Notes: generated from the letters alone by a model not told the origin. A stretch of 64,000 nucleotides of DNA from Saprospiraceae bacterium (GCA_013001595.1 JABDMH010000127.1:87320-151319), one strand, 5' to 3'. Shown: positions 1-9,801, counted from the first letter of the stretch. Program-made: numbers and translations.

Positions 1-643
1 CAAGTGATATTTCAAAGCCAGCAAAAGCAAAAAATAGTACCAGGGCAGTACTGCCAAACGTAGACAATGTGGGTAAATGATCCAAGGCAAAATTCTCCGT
101 ATTCATCAGGCCAAACCCAAAGATGATGATACCTAGCAGCGGCAATAACTTGACAATGGTGATCCATTTGATAAACGCAACACCACGCTTCGTCCCAAGA
201 ATGTTGGTTAAAGCCAAGAACCCAAGGAGAAAAAAGAACAATATCCCACGGATCCATGGATTCGAAAAAGAAGAAAAAATAACAGAAAGTGAATCAGCAA
301 TGATGTTCATCAGGGCAGCGGACCCCAGCACACTCCAACCAAAAACAGCCAGCCAACTGACCGCAAAACCGGCAAAATCTCCAAAAGCGGCTTCAATGTA
401 AGCATAACTGCCGCCAGTACTCGTGACCCGGGTTCCAACCTCAGCATAGCACAGCATGATGGCAGCCATCATAATGCCGCAAAAAACGTATGCAAATACA
501 CTAAAGGCACCCAACTCAATGCCCACAACGGCTGGTAATGCAAAAATGCCTGCACCAATCGTCACATTGACAATGGTCAATGACAAACCCGATACTCCCA
601 CCACGCGTTGCAAACCTTCTCTACCTGATTCCATGGACATCAT
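1..643 (-). CDS. APC-family amino acid permease (C-terminus cut by window edge)
   Basis: The minus-strand frame stays open from an ATG at 643 to the left edge, giving about 214 residues of a hydrophobic protein. The N-terminus carries the APC-superfamily signature G-A-G-I-F (residues 30-34) in the first membrane helix, followed by several further helices, and F-A-F-A-G-F-E near residue 207, which matches the substrate-helix motif of amino-acid permeases. It should be an inner-membrane proton or cation symporter or an exchanger; the substrate cannot be read from this part. Three Met codons (643, 640, 634) can serve as start; I chose the first. About half of a usual 420-480 residue permease is visible. 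The neighbouring minus-strand gene ends about 200 bases upstream, so co-transcription is uncertain. Confidence 0.85.
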   Translation of the reverse strand, partial: MMSMESGREGLQRVVGVSGLSLTIVNVTIGAGIFALPAVVGIELGAFSVFAYVFCGIMMAAIMLCYAEVGTRVTSTGGSYAYIEAAFGDFAGFAVSWLAVFGWSVLGSAALMNIIADSLSVIFSSFSNPWIRGILFFFLLGFLALTNILGTKRGVAFIKWITIVKLLPLLGIIIFGFGLMNTENFALDHLPTLSTFGSTALVLFFAFAGFEISL

Positions 644-707
644 TCTTACCTTAGTTAGCTAAGATACATACTCCGCTGGCATCTAATTAGCGGTATGCAA
701 GACAAGC

Positions 708-751
708 ACAATTGGACATCCCATGAAGATGGGCTGACCCAATCCAATTGT
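708..751. terminator. Nested inverted repeat between two minus-strand genes
   Basis: ACAATTGGA (708-716) pairs perfectly with TCCAATTGT (743-751), and inside it CCCAT/ATGGG flank a GAAG loop. It lies downstream of the CxxCH lipoprotein gene and upstream of the permease, so it may end the first transcript or act in the permease leader. There is no run of T on the minus strand after it, so a classical intrinsic terminator is not shown. Confidence 0.3.
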
Positions 752-839
752 GGATTATAAAACTTTATTGAGAGAAGTTAATCTTCAACCAAACCTTCAC
801 AGATCCCTCCTTCTCTTCTATGATGTGATTGGATTGGAT

Positions 840-1370
840 TCAATCTGAAAAAGACTCCTTAGTCTCTTCTAAAACAGGACGTGGCCGATGTTTCTTTTCA
901 TCCATGTAGCCAAAATCTACTTTTACATCATGTGGATGGCAGTTTTGGCACTTGGCTTCTTCAAAGTATTCGACAAACGGTCTACGGATAGGCTCCATAG
1001 TCATCGCACTGTGCTTAATCAATTTGCCGAGAAGTTCATTCTTGATATTCATATCTAGCACAATAGACTCTGACGATTCCGGATAAGAGACAACCATGGT
1101 TGGCACAAAGCCTTCTTTATCGTCTTCTCCATGCGGCACGATCTTCCACTCATTCCGTCCCGTCTGCACCAGTTTCTGGTTCTTATAGGGAACCCATCCG
1201 ATCTTTATATTTATCTCCGGATGAAAATTAGTGATATCTGATGGAGAGGTGATGCGGTTTCTCGGCTCTGTAGCTTGTTTGGTTCTGCTACAATTGATGA
1301 TCACTGAAGCGATCAACAGCATGATGAATGCATATTTCCAAGAGATGTTATGATGTACGGTATTTATCAT
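840..1370 (-). CDS. Lipoprotein with a single CxxCH haem-binding motif
   Basis: From the Met at 1370 the product is 176 residues and starts with a lipoprotein-like signal: a hydrophobic stretch ending I-I-N-C at Cys27. A longer start at 1421 is possible but would place 17 residues before this signal. Near the C-terminus is C-Q-N-C-H, the c-type haem attachment motif, preceded by a region containing Met residues that could give the sixth ligand. I infer a monohaem cytochrome-like protein anchored in a membrane, exposed outside the cytoplasm. I do not recognise the family beyond the motif, and the fold is not that of an obvious small class I cytochrome c. It follows the Tat-exported DUF362 gene on the same strand, so the two may act together in an electron-transfer process. 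Confidence 0.65.
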   Translation of the reverse strand: MINTVHHNISWKYAFIMLLIASVIINCSRTKQATEPRNRITSPSDITNFHPEINIKIGWVPYKNQKLVQTGRNEWKIVPHGEDDKEGFVPTMVVSYPESSESIVLDMNIKNELLGKLIKHSAMTMEPIRRPFVEYFEEAKCQNCHPHDVKVDFGYMDEKKHRPRPVLEETKESFSD

Positions 1371-1690
1371 GTCGGTATCTTTTTTCCAAATATTGAAGAG
1401 GCCCATCGTCTGAATGTCCACGGGTATTAATTGGCAATCATCATGGATCTGAGCGCAATCTATTAGTCAGATCATAATTCTTTGAAGTTCACTCCTCGCT
1501 TCGGTCAACGCATGCAGTGGTTGTGCAGGCTCCTTTTATAAAAACATCTCGATAAGCCAGCAAGTTTCCTATAAGCACTAAAAGGGTGATCGATCAATTG
1601 CATAGCTGCTCAATCGATTTCACATCTAGTAAAATTGATCATCTGTGTGGATTTGCGATGACTTCTTCCGGCCGTAAGCCATTGAGCTTT

Positions 1691-3226
1691 CTACATATGT
1701 ACGATCCGAGTATAGCGGGCGCCATCAACTTCCATATTCCAAACGAATCTTGGATTGGCTTCCCTCTTTTTCTTACTTATGCGCGGCTTCCAAACAACTT
1801 CAGCATAAGAAGCTGTCGTCGATTGAGACTTAAGTTTCTTCAGCATATTGCCTTCAGTATCTTCTATCCACGACTGAATATTGTGCAGCCTGTTGGATTC
1901 ATCCATGAAGACCGGCAATTGATAGTGCCCCTTGGTTTGCATTACATCGCCAACACGGGATTGCGGCATGTCCATGATTGGAATGTGGTATTTTTCTTCT
2001 TGCTGAGAGAGATTGTGTCTACTTAAATTATTCTGAGCAGCACTTCCGATTTCATGCCTCTCTTCTGAAATACGCAGAAAAGAAGCATTCAAATGGCCAT
2101 CCTCGTTTTTGCCATCCTTTGTTTCGATGGCAGCATATCCATTCTTTTGTCGAAACTCATTCACCAAGTTTAGAAGATAGGTATCGATCGCCAGTGGATC
2201 CTTACTGATGGTTAAACTGTTGGTATGAAAAACCTTTCCTGCCAAGGGGCCTCCATGATATACGCCAACCAGGGCATCCATCACATTGAGGATGCAAGGA
2301 GTGATCTCGTCCAGTGATTTATAGAAGACCGGAACGCATAGCCGGGTACCTGGGTAGGGGCTGTCCAAACGCCTCCAGGTTGATCCGTGGGTACCCATGG
2401 GATTATTGGTACATCCGTAATTATTTTTCATGACACCTGTCACCCCGGCTTCCCGATGATCTTTGGCAATGGCTATATTGATCATGTAGTCATTTTCAAA
2501 TACGGGTCGTTTCACTTTTTGATGTGCTCTGTACTCCTTAGGATAGCCTGGTGCCGCCGTAAACTCCGGGGCATCCTCAGGGATTTCCAATTTATTTCTG
2601 GGATTCACCCAATGAATACCATAGGCCCCTTTAGGACGATCAATGTACAAGTCCTTTTCATCTACCTGAACTGGCCGATAACCTTGCACTAGAGGAAAGA
2701 ATCGGCGTGATCCCCCCGAATAGAGGGTATCAAAAATCGTAATGTTTTCGACCGGAAAATTGCCATCCAACATCTGTGACAAGCCATGCACGATTGCATC
2801 AGAAAGGGCCACCTTTGGGCCAAAGGGACAACTTACTTCATTCCAATTGTTTTCCTCCACTGGTTCGCCATACGAGAGGTTAATCTTTATGCTCACTGTC
2901 GTATTCTCATTGAGTTTGCCAGCCGGAAATAGCGACTCCCAAGCTTTACCCAACTCTGATTTTCCTGTCAATTGCTTCACCGCAGCATCCATCATATTGG
3001 AGACCCGAACCCGATTTACGGAAAAGGAATTGATCAAATCGACAATCACTCGATCATTGTTGGGCACCTTCCCTTTACTAGTAAACAGGGAGGTAGCTTT
3101 GTCATCAAAGATGCTTACCAGGGGAGAACCCATTGATTGATTGAACAAGAAATGGCTGGTTTGCCAAGGCAGAGACATAGCCATGGCGGTCTGAGATGCA
3201 TTGCGTAAGAATCCTCTTCGTTTCAT
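1691..3226 (-). CDS. Tat-exported DUF362 domain protein
   Basis: 511 residues, beginning with a twin-arginine signal (K-R-R-G-F-L-R at residues 2-8, then a hydrophobic stretch). The body matches DUF362 proteins: S-I-K-I-N-L-S-Y-G early, and G-V-M-K-N-N-Y-G-C-T-N-N-P in the centre, a block typical of that family. DUF362 proteins are often found with iron-sulfur or redox partners, but the reaction is not established; this copy has no visible ferredoxin CxxCxxC cluster. Tat export suggests a folded, perhaps cofactor-loaded protein in the periplasm. The downstream gene on the same strand is the CxxCH lipoprotein, a plausible redox partner. The gap between them is about 320 bases, so an operon is possible but not certain. 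Confidence 0.75.
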   Translation of the reverse strand: MKRRGFLRNASQTAMAMSLPWQTSHFLFNQSMGSPLVSIFDDKATSLFTSKGKVPNNDRVIVDLINSFSVNRVRVSNMMDAAVKQLTGKSELGKAWESLFPAGKLNENTTVSIKINLSYGEPVEENNWNEVSCPFGPKVALSDAIVHGLSQMLDGNFPVENITIFDTLYSGGSRRFFPLVQGYRPVQVDEKDLYIDRPKGAYGIHWVNPRNKLEIPEDAPEFTAAPGYPKEYRAHQKVKRPVFENDYMINIAIAKDHREAGVTGVMKNNYGCTNNPMGTHGSTWRRLDSPYPGTRLCVPVFYKSLDEITPCILNVMDALVGVYHGGPLAGKVFHTNSLTISKDPLAIDTYLLNLVNEFRQKNGYAAIETKDGKNEDGHLNASFLRISEERHEIGSAAQNNLSRHNLSQQEEKYHIPIMDMPQSRVGDVMQTKGHYQLPVFMDESNRLHNIQSWIEDTEGNMLKKLKSQSTTASYAEVVWKPRISKKKREANPRFVWNMEVDGARYTRIVHM

Positions 3227-3291
3227 GTCAATAAGTTAATAAGAAAATGTGAACCATGTAAAAATCGATAAGGTAATCGATACGTTTTTGA

Positions 3292-3840
3292 TCATTGGGA
3301 GGAAACCGATATCTTCTTTTCTATTCTGCCTATGGACTTCCAGTTTCGCGTGGTGATCTCCTTGCCATAAAACTGTTCCAAGGCCTCCATAGCTTTCGGT
3401 GTCTTTGATACCGACAGATCTAATGTGCTTAGAACATTGCCATCGCTCTGCTGCAGAATGCAATATGAACCGTCGTCACTAGTCCATGGCAATGTCAACT
3501 CGCTGTTCACTTCCTTTTTGAGAAAAGAAATATATAGTCGAGTTTCTTTGGTTAAGTGAATATCCTGAAACGGCTCAGACCGATACAAATCAATTAGTGT
3601 CGAAGATCTTCTGATAATGGTAGGTATTGAGAATCCAAAGTATGTTTCAAGGTGCTGTTCTATTTGCTCTTCAATCGTTTTTAGGTTTTCCCCGTTTGTA
3701 TCAAAGATAATATTCCCAGAATTCAGGATGGTAACCGGATTTTGACAACCTACCTTTCCCAGCTCTTCACGCAATTCTGCCATCGGCACTTTATGATGTC
3801 CACCCACATTGATCCCACGTAAAAAAGCAATATAATTCAT
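3292..3840 (-). CDS. DUF1697 family protein
   Basis: 182 residues from the Met at 3840. The start M-N-Y-I-A-F-L-R-G-I-N-V-G-G followed by M-A-E-L-R and I-L-N-S-G-N-I-I-F is the hallmark of DUF1697, a small cytoplasmic family of about 180 residues with a ferredoxin-like fold and no assigned reaction. The length fits the family and the gene looks intact. The Met at 3849 would add three residues and lacks the family's usual N-terminus. It sits alone between the DUF362 gene and the PHP-like gene, all on the minus strand. Confidence 0.85.
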   Translation of the reverse strand: MNYIAFLRGINVGGHHKVPMAELREELGKVGCQNPVTILNSGNIIFDTNGENLKTIEEQIEQHLETYFGFSIPTIIRRSSTLIDLYRSEPFQDIHLTKETRLYISFLKKEVNSELTLPWTSDDGSYCILQQSDGNVLSTLDLSVSKTPKAMEALEQFYGKEITTRNWKSIGRIEKKISVSSQ

Positions 3841-4051
3841 AACTGTCATGCATTTTTAGTACACTTCAAAAAGGACGCGAATCCACATTTCAATTACCAG
3901 ATGTAAAAATAAATAATTCAAGTTTCGGCGGCAAAACGCTATTCAGAAAGTTGAAGGGTAGCGGCAAAATGTCCCATTGACGCAGGCTCAGGGAGGCTGA
4001 ACTTATTGGGTTGGACCTCAGAAGAACCAAAATGGGTCTAATATGCTAAAG

Positions 4052-6184
4052 TTAATTGATGAGCCACACTGGTGGAGCGAAGGCTCCATTTTTCGCAACA
4101 TCCCATACTTCCAACCGAACCCATTTACGTCCACTTAGATCCATGTCAAGGTTCCAAACATCCTCACCAAAGGCTTCGGTATCCGACAAATCTATTCGAT
4201 GCCGATATACATGTTCGCCATCACCAGATATGATCTCAATATGGTTCAGTGGAAACGTCCATTCAAGTGCTACATTAACTGTCACGTCATCAACAACATG
4301 CAGGGTTTCACCACTAAGCTTACCATCAAGTGAAAAATCTGTGATCAAAATCTCACCGGTAGTCGTAAAGTATTGGCCATTCCTAAGCACATCAAGGACC
4401 GATTGCCATCCATCTGAATAGTTGGGGATCTCATCCAAACGTAAATAATTCACATTCATATGGGCATACTGCTCATGATCAGGATTCACTTTGAACACAT
4501 CCACCTCCCCCAGTACGAGTTTCTTTTCACCCCAATTGGCCATATCATCTTGCAATTGCAACACCCTATCGCCCAGACGTTCCTTTGATAAATCTGTAGG
4601 CATATTTTTCCAAGCTGCACCCAAGAATCGATCGGATCGATAGAATTCTTGGTCTTTATATTGGTCTGGAAATCCCGTAGATCCTTTGATCCTGGGATGA
4701 GCAGTCCAGAGCAAACCTCCCTCCCGTTTAAAAAGCTCAAGTGTTTCGGCCTGACTTCCCAAATGGTAGACCCGACCATAGTGGGTATCTTCCTCCAGAA
4801 AGGATCTTCCTTCAGTATTATTCAATACCCAATACACAGGTTTAGGAAAGAAGCTAATCCAATGGCCACCCAAGTGAACATTGGGCTCCTCCCCTGGTAA
4901 GAGGAGAAATTCTTTATCCGACAGTCTTTCGCATTCATTATGCATCAATTCGAGTAAGGGCAATCGGTCTCCAGCATGAAGACGTGGTGTTCTGCTGTTG
5001 TGAAATTCGGCTAAGTGCACGATTTCTACATTCATCCCTTTGAAAACCTTTACAAATCCTGGTTCAATCAAATCATTGGGAAGTAGGATTTGATCCGGCT
5101 TCCAATTTTCTGGATCGGGTTGTCTACTCACCAAATCCAACGTGTGCTCAATGTGATAGTGGCTAGAAAAGGTAACCGATCCTGGCAGCTTTTTGAATTG
5201 GTCATTCCTCGTATACTGCCTCACAGTTTCCAACGTACTTTCCACATCACCACTAGAAGCCAGCAGGAAAAAACTTAAACTCTGTGCTGATCCCGGAGGT
5301 GCATTAAACCAGGGTACATATCTCTTGTCACCATCCAAAGGCAGGCGGATACCCAAACCCAACCGATCGCTTTTATCTCTGTAGTTTCTCCCCGCCCAAT
5401 TGAATCCGAAATTGTCCGAAAAATCTAAGGGGTAAAAATACTGATGTGGAGTTGGGAAAATGGCTAAGGAGCCTGTCTCCGCCTCGGCAGCGACCGTGCG
5501 AAAACGTGACTTGATTACTTCTGCTTCTGCAATCATGTTTTCTACCTGTGTCAGATTGCCTTTGAGATCTGTCCAACCGATACGCTTCCAATCAGGATCC
5601 GCTGACACAATGCCCGCGTCATAGACTATTGCCCTTCCATCTTGATCCGTTTGCACCACCCCTTCCACATGAATCAATGGACTATTTGCGTAGAACGTAA
5701 AAGCAAGCGCTCCCTTAAAAGGCCCGGCATTTAGTGAGTCAATCTCAACCGTGCACCGCTTTCCACTACTTTTCACCCTCACATTTCTCACCGAAAGTTC
5801 AGCCAAATAGCTATCATAAGGCTTATGATGCACCTTATCAAAGAAGATGGTCCATCCATCTCTTTTTTCAAGATCACGTTCACCCACAGTCAGGATAAAT
5901 GCTGGATCCACACTTTTTGTAATGGTTCGCCTATTGCCCAGTCCATCAGACATACCCATTTCGGCAATCAATGGTGAGGCGTTGCCAAAATCAAAATCTA
6001 TGAAACAAGCTTCATGCTGATTGATTTGCCAAGTGGCCTCCAAGCCATTTTTGAGCAAGTCGATGGAAATGCCACATGCGGAATCAAAGGCAGATTGGTC
6101 AACAGAAACAGTATGCTGTGCCACAGCATAAAAGGACTGCCAAAGGAGGACTGCTATAAGGTATAACGAGTGTTTACTTTTCAT
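4052..6184 (-). CDS. Secreted PHP-superfamily-like protein (CehA/McbA type)
   Basis: 710 residues from the Met at 6184, which begins a clean signal peptide (K-S-K-H, a hydrophobic core, then V-A-Q); the longer start at 6247 adds 21 residues before the signal. The N-terminal half is beta-rich and unrecognised. The second half has the order of a PHP metal site: S-H-Y-H-I-E-H near residue 340, L-L-P-G-E-E then G-G-H-W near 430, and W-T-A-H-P near 495, as in CehA/McbA-type metallohydrolases. The first motif departs from the usual D-x-H-x-H because Asp is replaced by Ser. A small beta domain follows. It is probably a secreted metal-dependent hydrolase or a degenerate relative. Phosphoester and carbamate hydrolysis are known in the superfamily; no substrate can be assigned here. 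Confidence 0.55.
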   Translation of the reverse strand: MKSKHSLYLIAVLLWQSFYAVAQHTVSVDQSAFDSACGISIDLLKNGLEATWQINQHEACFIDFDFGNASPLIAEMGMSDGLGNRRTITKSVDPAFILTVGERDLEKRDGWTIFFDKVHHKPYDSYLAELSVRNVRVKSSGKRCTVEIDSLNAGPFKGALAFTFYANSPLIHVEGVVQTDQDGRAIVYDAGIVSADPDWKRIGWTDLKGNLTQVENMIAEAEVIKSRFRTVAAEAETGSLAIFPTPHQYFYPLDFSDNFGFNWAGRNYRDKSDRLGLGIRLPLDGDKRYVPWFNAPPGSAQSLSFFLLASSGDVESTLETVRQYTRNDQFKKLPGSVTFSSHYHIEHTLDLVSRQPDPENWKPDQILLPNDLIEPGFVKVFKGMNVEIVHLAEFHNSRTPRLHAGDRLPLLELMHNECERLSDKEFLLLPGEEPNVHLGGHWISFFPKPVYWVLNNTEGRSFLEEDTHYGRVYHLGSQAETLELFKREGGLLWTAHPRIKGSTGFPDQYKDQEFYRSDRFLGAAWKNMPTDLSKERLGDRVLQLQDDMANWGEKKLVLGEVDVFKVNPDHEQYAHMNVNYLRLDEIPNYSDGWQSVLDVLRNGQYFTTTGEILITDFSLDGKLSGETLHVVDDVTVNVALEWTFPLNHIEIISGDGEHVYRHRIDLSDTEAFGEDVWNLDMDLSGRKWVRLEVWDVAKNGAFAPPVWLIN

Positions 6185-6319
6185 ATGGGCAATTATGCGA
6201 ACTACAGCCCCTGCTTGCACAATCCCAAGCCGAAAAAATTGATACACAGGCAGTCTGTCTTTAAATCAGGCCAACGCATAGCAGGAAGCATCATCTTTGT
6301 TGCACCAGTATTTGGGCAT

Positions 6320-7243
6320 CTATTTTGCGACCATGTTAGGATTAAGAAGATCATAAAATTGATCCAGTTTCGGCATGAGCACGATCCGGGTACGACGATT
6401 GGTTGATCTACCTTCTGCAGTATCGTTGGATGCTAGCGTATTCCATTCTCCACGTCCAGCCGCAATCAATCGATTGGGATCAATCTCATGTACTTCATGC
6501 AGTGCCCTGACCACTGAGGTGGCTCGCTTTACGCTCAAGTCCCAATTGTCTTGCATACAATCATTTTGGATGGGCACATTGTCGGTGTATCCTTCCACGA
6601 GCACCTCTACATCTGGTCGAGATTCTACGATGGTGGCTATCTTGCCCAACACCTCATTAGCTCTATCTGAGATTTGCGCACTACCGCTGGTATAGAGCAT
6701 CTTATCCGAAAGGTTGATAAATACGACGGTCTTATCAACTTTGACTTCTACATCTTCATCGGCTAACCCGTCGGCAAGTACGCTTTTAAGATTTACGGCC
6801 AATGCCAAATTGATGGAATCTGTTCGGCTTTTTGCGGCATGTAGCAAATGAATATATCTATCCTTTGTCTCCAATTGACCTAGGGTCTCCTGGATGTTTT
6901 CAGTGGCAGATTGGGATAATTGAGTAAGACCCTCCAATTGTTGCAATTGGGCATCACGCTGCGACCGCACATCTGCAATTTGCTCTTTGAGGTCCTGGAT
7001 TTGCTCCTGTCTGACTTGCGTATTGGTTTGCTCACTTTTCAGGCTATTGCTCAGACGATCTCTTTCCTGCTGACAAGCGGACAAAAGACTCATATATTTA
7101 TTTAAGTCTACACCACATTCACCTAAGTCTTTCTGGACCTTAGCAAGTTCATCTTGGGTGGATAGTAATACTTTTTTGCTGACACATGAGGAGGCAGCCA
7201 TCAATATTCCAAAGAGTAAAACAAAATACTTTGTCATTTCCAT
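6320..7243 (-). CDS. OmpA-family lipoprotein with coiled coil
   Basis: 307 residues from the Met at 7243. The N-terminus is a lipoprotein signal (hydrophobic core, then A-A-S-S-C). Residues from about 25 to 130 are rich in Gln, Leu, Glu and Arg with heptad spacing, indicating a long coiled coil. The C-terminal 130 residues are an OmpA-like peptidoglycan-binding domain: V-L-V-E-G-Y-T-D-N-V-P-I, then L-S-V-K-R-A, then R-L-I-A-A-G-R-G-E, then N-R-R-T-R-I. The Asp and Arg that bind diaminopimelate in this family are present. The role is most likely outer-membrane to cell-wall anchoring. The Met at 7270 adds nine residues before the signal and is less likely. It shares no obvious function with the neighbouring carbohydrate genes. 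Confidence 0.9.
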   Translation of the reverse strand: MEMTKYFVLLFGILMAASSCVSKKVLLSTQDELAKVQKDLGECGVDLNKYMSLLSACQQERDRLSNSLKSEQTNTQVRQEQIQDLKEQIADVRSQRDAQLQQLEGLTQLSQSATENIQETLGQLETKDRYIHLLHAAKSRTDSINLALAVNLKSVLADGLADEDVEVKVDKTVVFINLSDKMLYTSGSAQISDRANEVLGKIATIVESRPDVEVLVEGYTDNVPIQNDCMQDNWDLSVKRATSVVRALHEVHEIDPNRLIAAGRGEWNTLASNDTAEGRSTNRRTRIVLMPKLDQFYDLLNPNMVAK

Positions 7244-7409
7244 TACTTTTTTGTTTGCATAAATTGACACAATACAAGGTGCAAATAGACATAGATGCCT
7301 ACTTCAGCTGCTAAAATAATATAATTGATGATTATAATATGTACCTATCAGCAGATCAGCACGTGTTAAGAAGGAATGCCCAGTTACAATTATGGGTCCA
7401 TGGTAAGAT

Positions 7410-8225
7410 TCAGTCCAACACAGATATACTAACGTTCGCATAGCGAGCAGCCCGTGTATACATATGACGTATGCCCACCCTTCCTTCGGTAATGGATTCG
7501 AAGGTGGAGGTATCCCAGGCGAAAAGTCGTGCTACTTCATCATTGCTCACCTGTAAAAAGAGTTGATCACCCTTTTTGATACAGATAAAATGGTAGCCTA
7601 CTCCAGGCTGGAACAATCCGGTATTTTCATAATCTGGTGACAGGCGGGTGTCCTTACCAAAGCTTTGTCCTGGTCTCACCGGATATCTTCTGGCCCTCAC
7701 ATAGTCAGGATTGCTGCCTTCCTTGAGGGGATATGCAGCATAGCTGATGTGTAATAGGTTCATGTGTCTAAAATACCGATTCATGTAGGGAACTTCACGG
7801 AGATTTGCCCACTGCATAATATCCGCTACATATGGATACTCACCGATGCCTGTGGCCTGAATGTATAGGATATTCACCGCATAACTAATGTCATCTAACC
7901 GGGTGTAGTCAAATTCAATCTTAATGTCTCCTTCAAAAGAAGATTTAGTCCACAATACATTGTGAGATCCGTTATCTCCGCGAATGGGTCCCGCAGAAAA
8001 GACCATACCTTCTTTCGTATTCTTCACCATCCCTCGGAGGCCATCCAGAGACCATTGCTCTTGCCAATCTTCTGATCCATCATCAAAGAAGACCTGTTGC
8101 CAAGATTCAGCACGCAGCTTGTCGAACGCACCCTTTTGAGATTCAGTGGTCTGCCCGCTGGACAGCAAGCCAGTCAAGAACACCCAAAAAAAAGTCAGTA
8201 CATGGTTTCTACCCATGGAAAGCAT
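7410..8225 (-). CDS. Secreted DUF1961 family protein
   Basis: 271 residues with a signal peptide (F-F-W-V-F-L-T-G-L-L-S-S-G-Q). The body carries features of DUF1961: W-S-L-D-G, F-S-A-G-P, and H-N-V-L-W-T-K followed by a long region with Y-D-T/Y-P pairs and a final G-R-V-G-I-R-H-M. The predicted fold is a concanavalin-like beta sandwich of the kind used by glycoside-active or carbohydrate-binding proteins, but no catalysis is established. Its ATG overlaps the TGA stop of the upstream BNR_4 gene (TGATG at 8223-8227), so the two are translationally coupled and probably act on the same secreted substrate. Confidence 0.7.
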   Translation of the reverse strand: MLSMGRNHVLTFFWVFLTGLLSSGQTTESQKGAFDKLRAESWQQVFFDDGSEDWQEQWSLDGLRGMVKNTKEGMVFSAGPIRGDNGSHNVLWTKSSFEGDIKIEFDYTRLDDISYAVNILYIQATGIGEYPYVADIMQWANLREVPYMNRYFRHMNLLHISYAAYPLKEGSNPDYVRARRYPVRPGQSFGKDTRLSPDYENTGLFQPGVGYHFICIKKGDQLFLQVSNDEVARLFAWDTSTFESITEGRVGIRHMYTRAARYANVSISVLD

Positions 8226-9616
8226 CAGTTAATTTTCACCAGCATTAAAGGACTAAGCGGGCCTTCGGGAATGACGGCTGGTGCGTGACGACCGTGGCTC
8301 GGTGGACGAGTTTCCCATTTAAGGGTATATTTCTCACCATTGTCCAAAACTCCTGCGCGGTCATCTACCAATCGCACATCCATATTGGGTAAATCCGTAA
8401 TTTTTGTGTGTATAGCATTGGGATACTTTGGTCGCACCCATGTGGCATCATCCATATTTGCCAGCGTATTTGGATCTATGGTATACCGACCGCTGTTTCC
8501 GGTTTCAGTCTCCCAATCAATCACCAGCGCTCCGGCACCAGAAAAACCGACCAAATCAAACGTAGCTCCAGCAGTCATCTGGTCCCCTCCCTCAAAAAAT
8601 TTCCAGCGAAATTGCCAATCGGAGATCTTTTTCAATTTCCATTGTCCGTCCAAAAAGGCTGCCAGGTACAATTGAGTCATGCCCTCCTTATCGTATTTGA
8701 CATATGCGATGATGGGTCGGTCATCTGGAGATATAATAATTTGGTACCGACTGTTGTGCATGCCTCCCCTCGATAGTGTACCATCTACGATGACCTGAGC
8801 ATCATCCGGCCGAAAAGGCAAACTCACTTCCTGTCCAGCACCGTTTTTCCATGACTTGAGATCTGGACTTGTAGCATAACAAATCTGATGACTAGTGGCG
8901 ACTTCTGGAGTCCATCTCCACATCCAAATGAAGTGAAAGTTTCCATCTGAGTCTTTGCTCCAACGATGGTAGGCTGCCCGATCATCATCTGCCTCAATGC
9001 CTTCAAAAAGGGGTTGCTTTAAATATCTTTCCCAGCGCCCCGCCCTTGAAATATACCGGTTCACCAGAATGTTGCCATTCCCACAAGTCCCAGATCGATA
9101 TGAAAATAACAGACTGCCTTCCTGGTCAAAAAAGAACCTTGGATAGGTGACACTTGCTTCGTCTTCACCAATCATCTGATTGATTTCCCGTAGACTCTCG
9201 ACATCATAGGGTCGAGTGGTTCGGTAGTATACCAAGGGGTGTGTATGCATATTTCCACTCACATGGATGTGTCCCTTCCTATCCAGCGCCATGACCACGG
9301 AATTATGAGAATCCCACATGAGTTTACTCGAAAGGGTCTTTCTCGTCCAGGTCTCGTTTCCCCATTCACGAGACGCCACAGTCATCATCCTATTTCGATC
9401 ATAATAGGCCACAAACTGTCTATTGCCGGCCGTTTGCAAGTCAAACCATACTCGATTTGCTGCCCAAACAGAATCGACCTCTATCTCCTCAACAATTTGT
9501 GGTTCAGCGCTTTGAAGATCCTCATCCTCGGGAATGTGTACATGTTGAGTCACAGGGGCGCATGACATCGCTATCAAAGTCACCCATATCAACCAAAGCT
9601 CGGTTCTATGCTTCAT
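8225..9616 (-). CDS. BNR_4-family beta-propeller lipoprotein (possible polysaccharide lyase)
   Basis: 463 residues from the Met at 9616; the signal ends L-I-A-M-S-C, a good lipobox, so the protein is probably on the cell surface. Repeated blades and the blocks D-S-H-N-S, H-I-H-V-S-G-N-M-H, L-V-Y-Y-R and V-T-Y-P-R-F-F are those of the BNR_4 group of seven-bladed propellers. The same His, Tyr and Arg blocks occur in the PL24/PL25-type ulvan lyases, so an eliminative lyase on a uronic-acid polysaccharide is possible. It could also be a non-catalytic propeller. A second, more distant member lies at 41190-42707. The downstream DUF1961 gene is translationally coupled, and GH43-CBM6 and sulfatase genes lie just upstream, supporting a polysaccharide role. 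Confidence 0.65.
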   Translation of the reverse strand: MKHRTELWLIWVTLIAMSCAPVTQHVHIPEDEDLQSAEPQIVEEIEVDSVWAANRVWFDLQTAGNRQFVAYYDRNRMMTVASREWGNETWTRKTLSSKLMWDSHNSVVMALDRKGHIHVSGNMHTHPLVYYRTTRPYDVESLREINQMIGEDEASVTYPRFFFDQEGSLLFSYRSGTCGNGNILVNRYISRAGRWERYLKQPLFEGIEADDDRAAYHRWSKDSDGNFHFIWMWRWTPEVATSHQICYATSPDLKSWKNGAGQEVSLPFRPDDAQVIVDGTLSRGGMHNSRYQIIISPDDRPIIAYVKYDKEGMTQLYLAAFLDGQWKLKKISDWQFRWKFFEGGDQMTAGATFDLVGFSGAGALVIDWETETGNSGRYTIDPNTLANMDDATWVRPKYPNAIHTKITDLPNMDVRLVDDRAGVLDNGEKYTLKWETRPPSHGRHAPAVIPEGPLSPLMLVKIN

Positions 9617-9801
9617 CGGATCTATTAAAATCATTCATTCGACCTTGATCTTTGGCAAATTTTAGTACCAACCGTAAGCAAGATGGATGAGTCAATTCGG
9701 GAAAGTACGATTTTGGATATGATTCCCGCCAGTACCGGCAAACATTTCCATGGTCATATTGCTCTAATAATAAAAAATAGCTACCTATTTCAGGTGTAAT
9801 A

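Noticed and set aside
1586..2026. 146-residue plus-strand frame
   Set aside because: Antisense to the C-terminus of the DUF362 gene.
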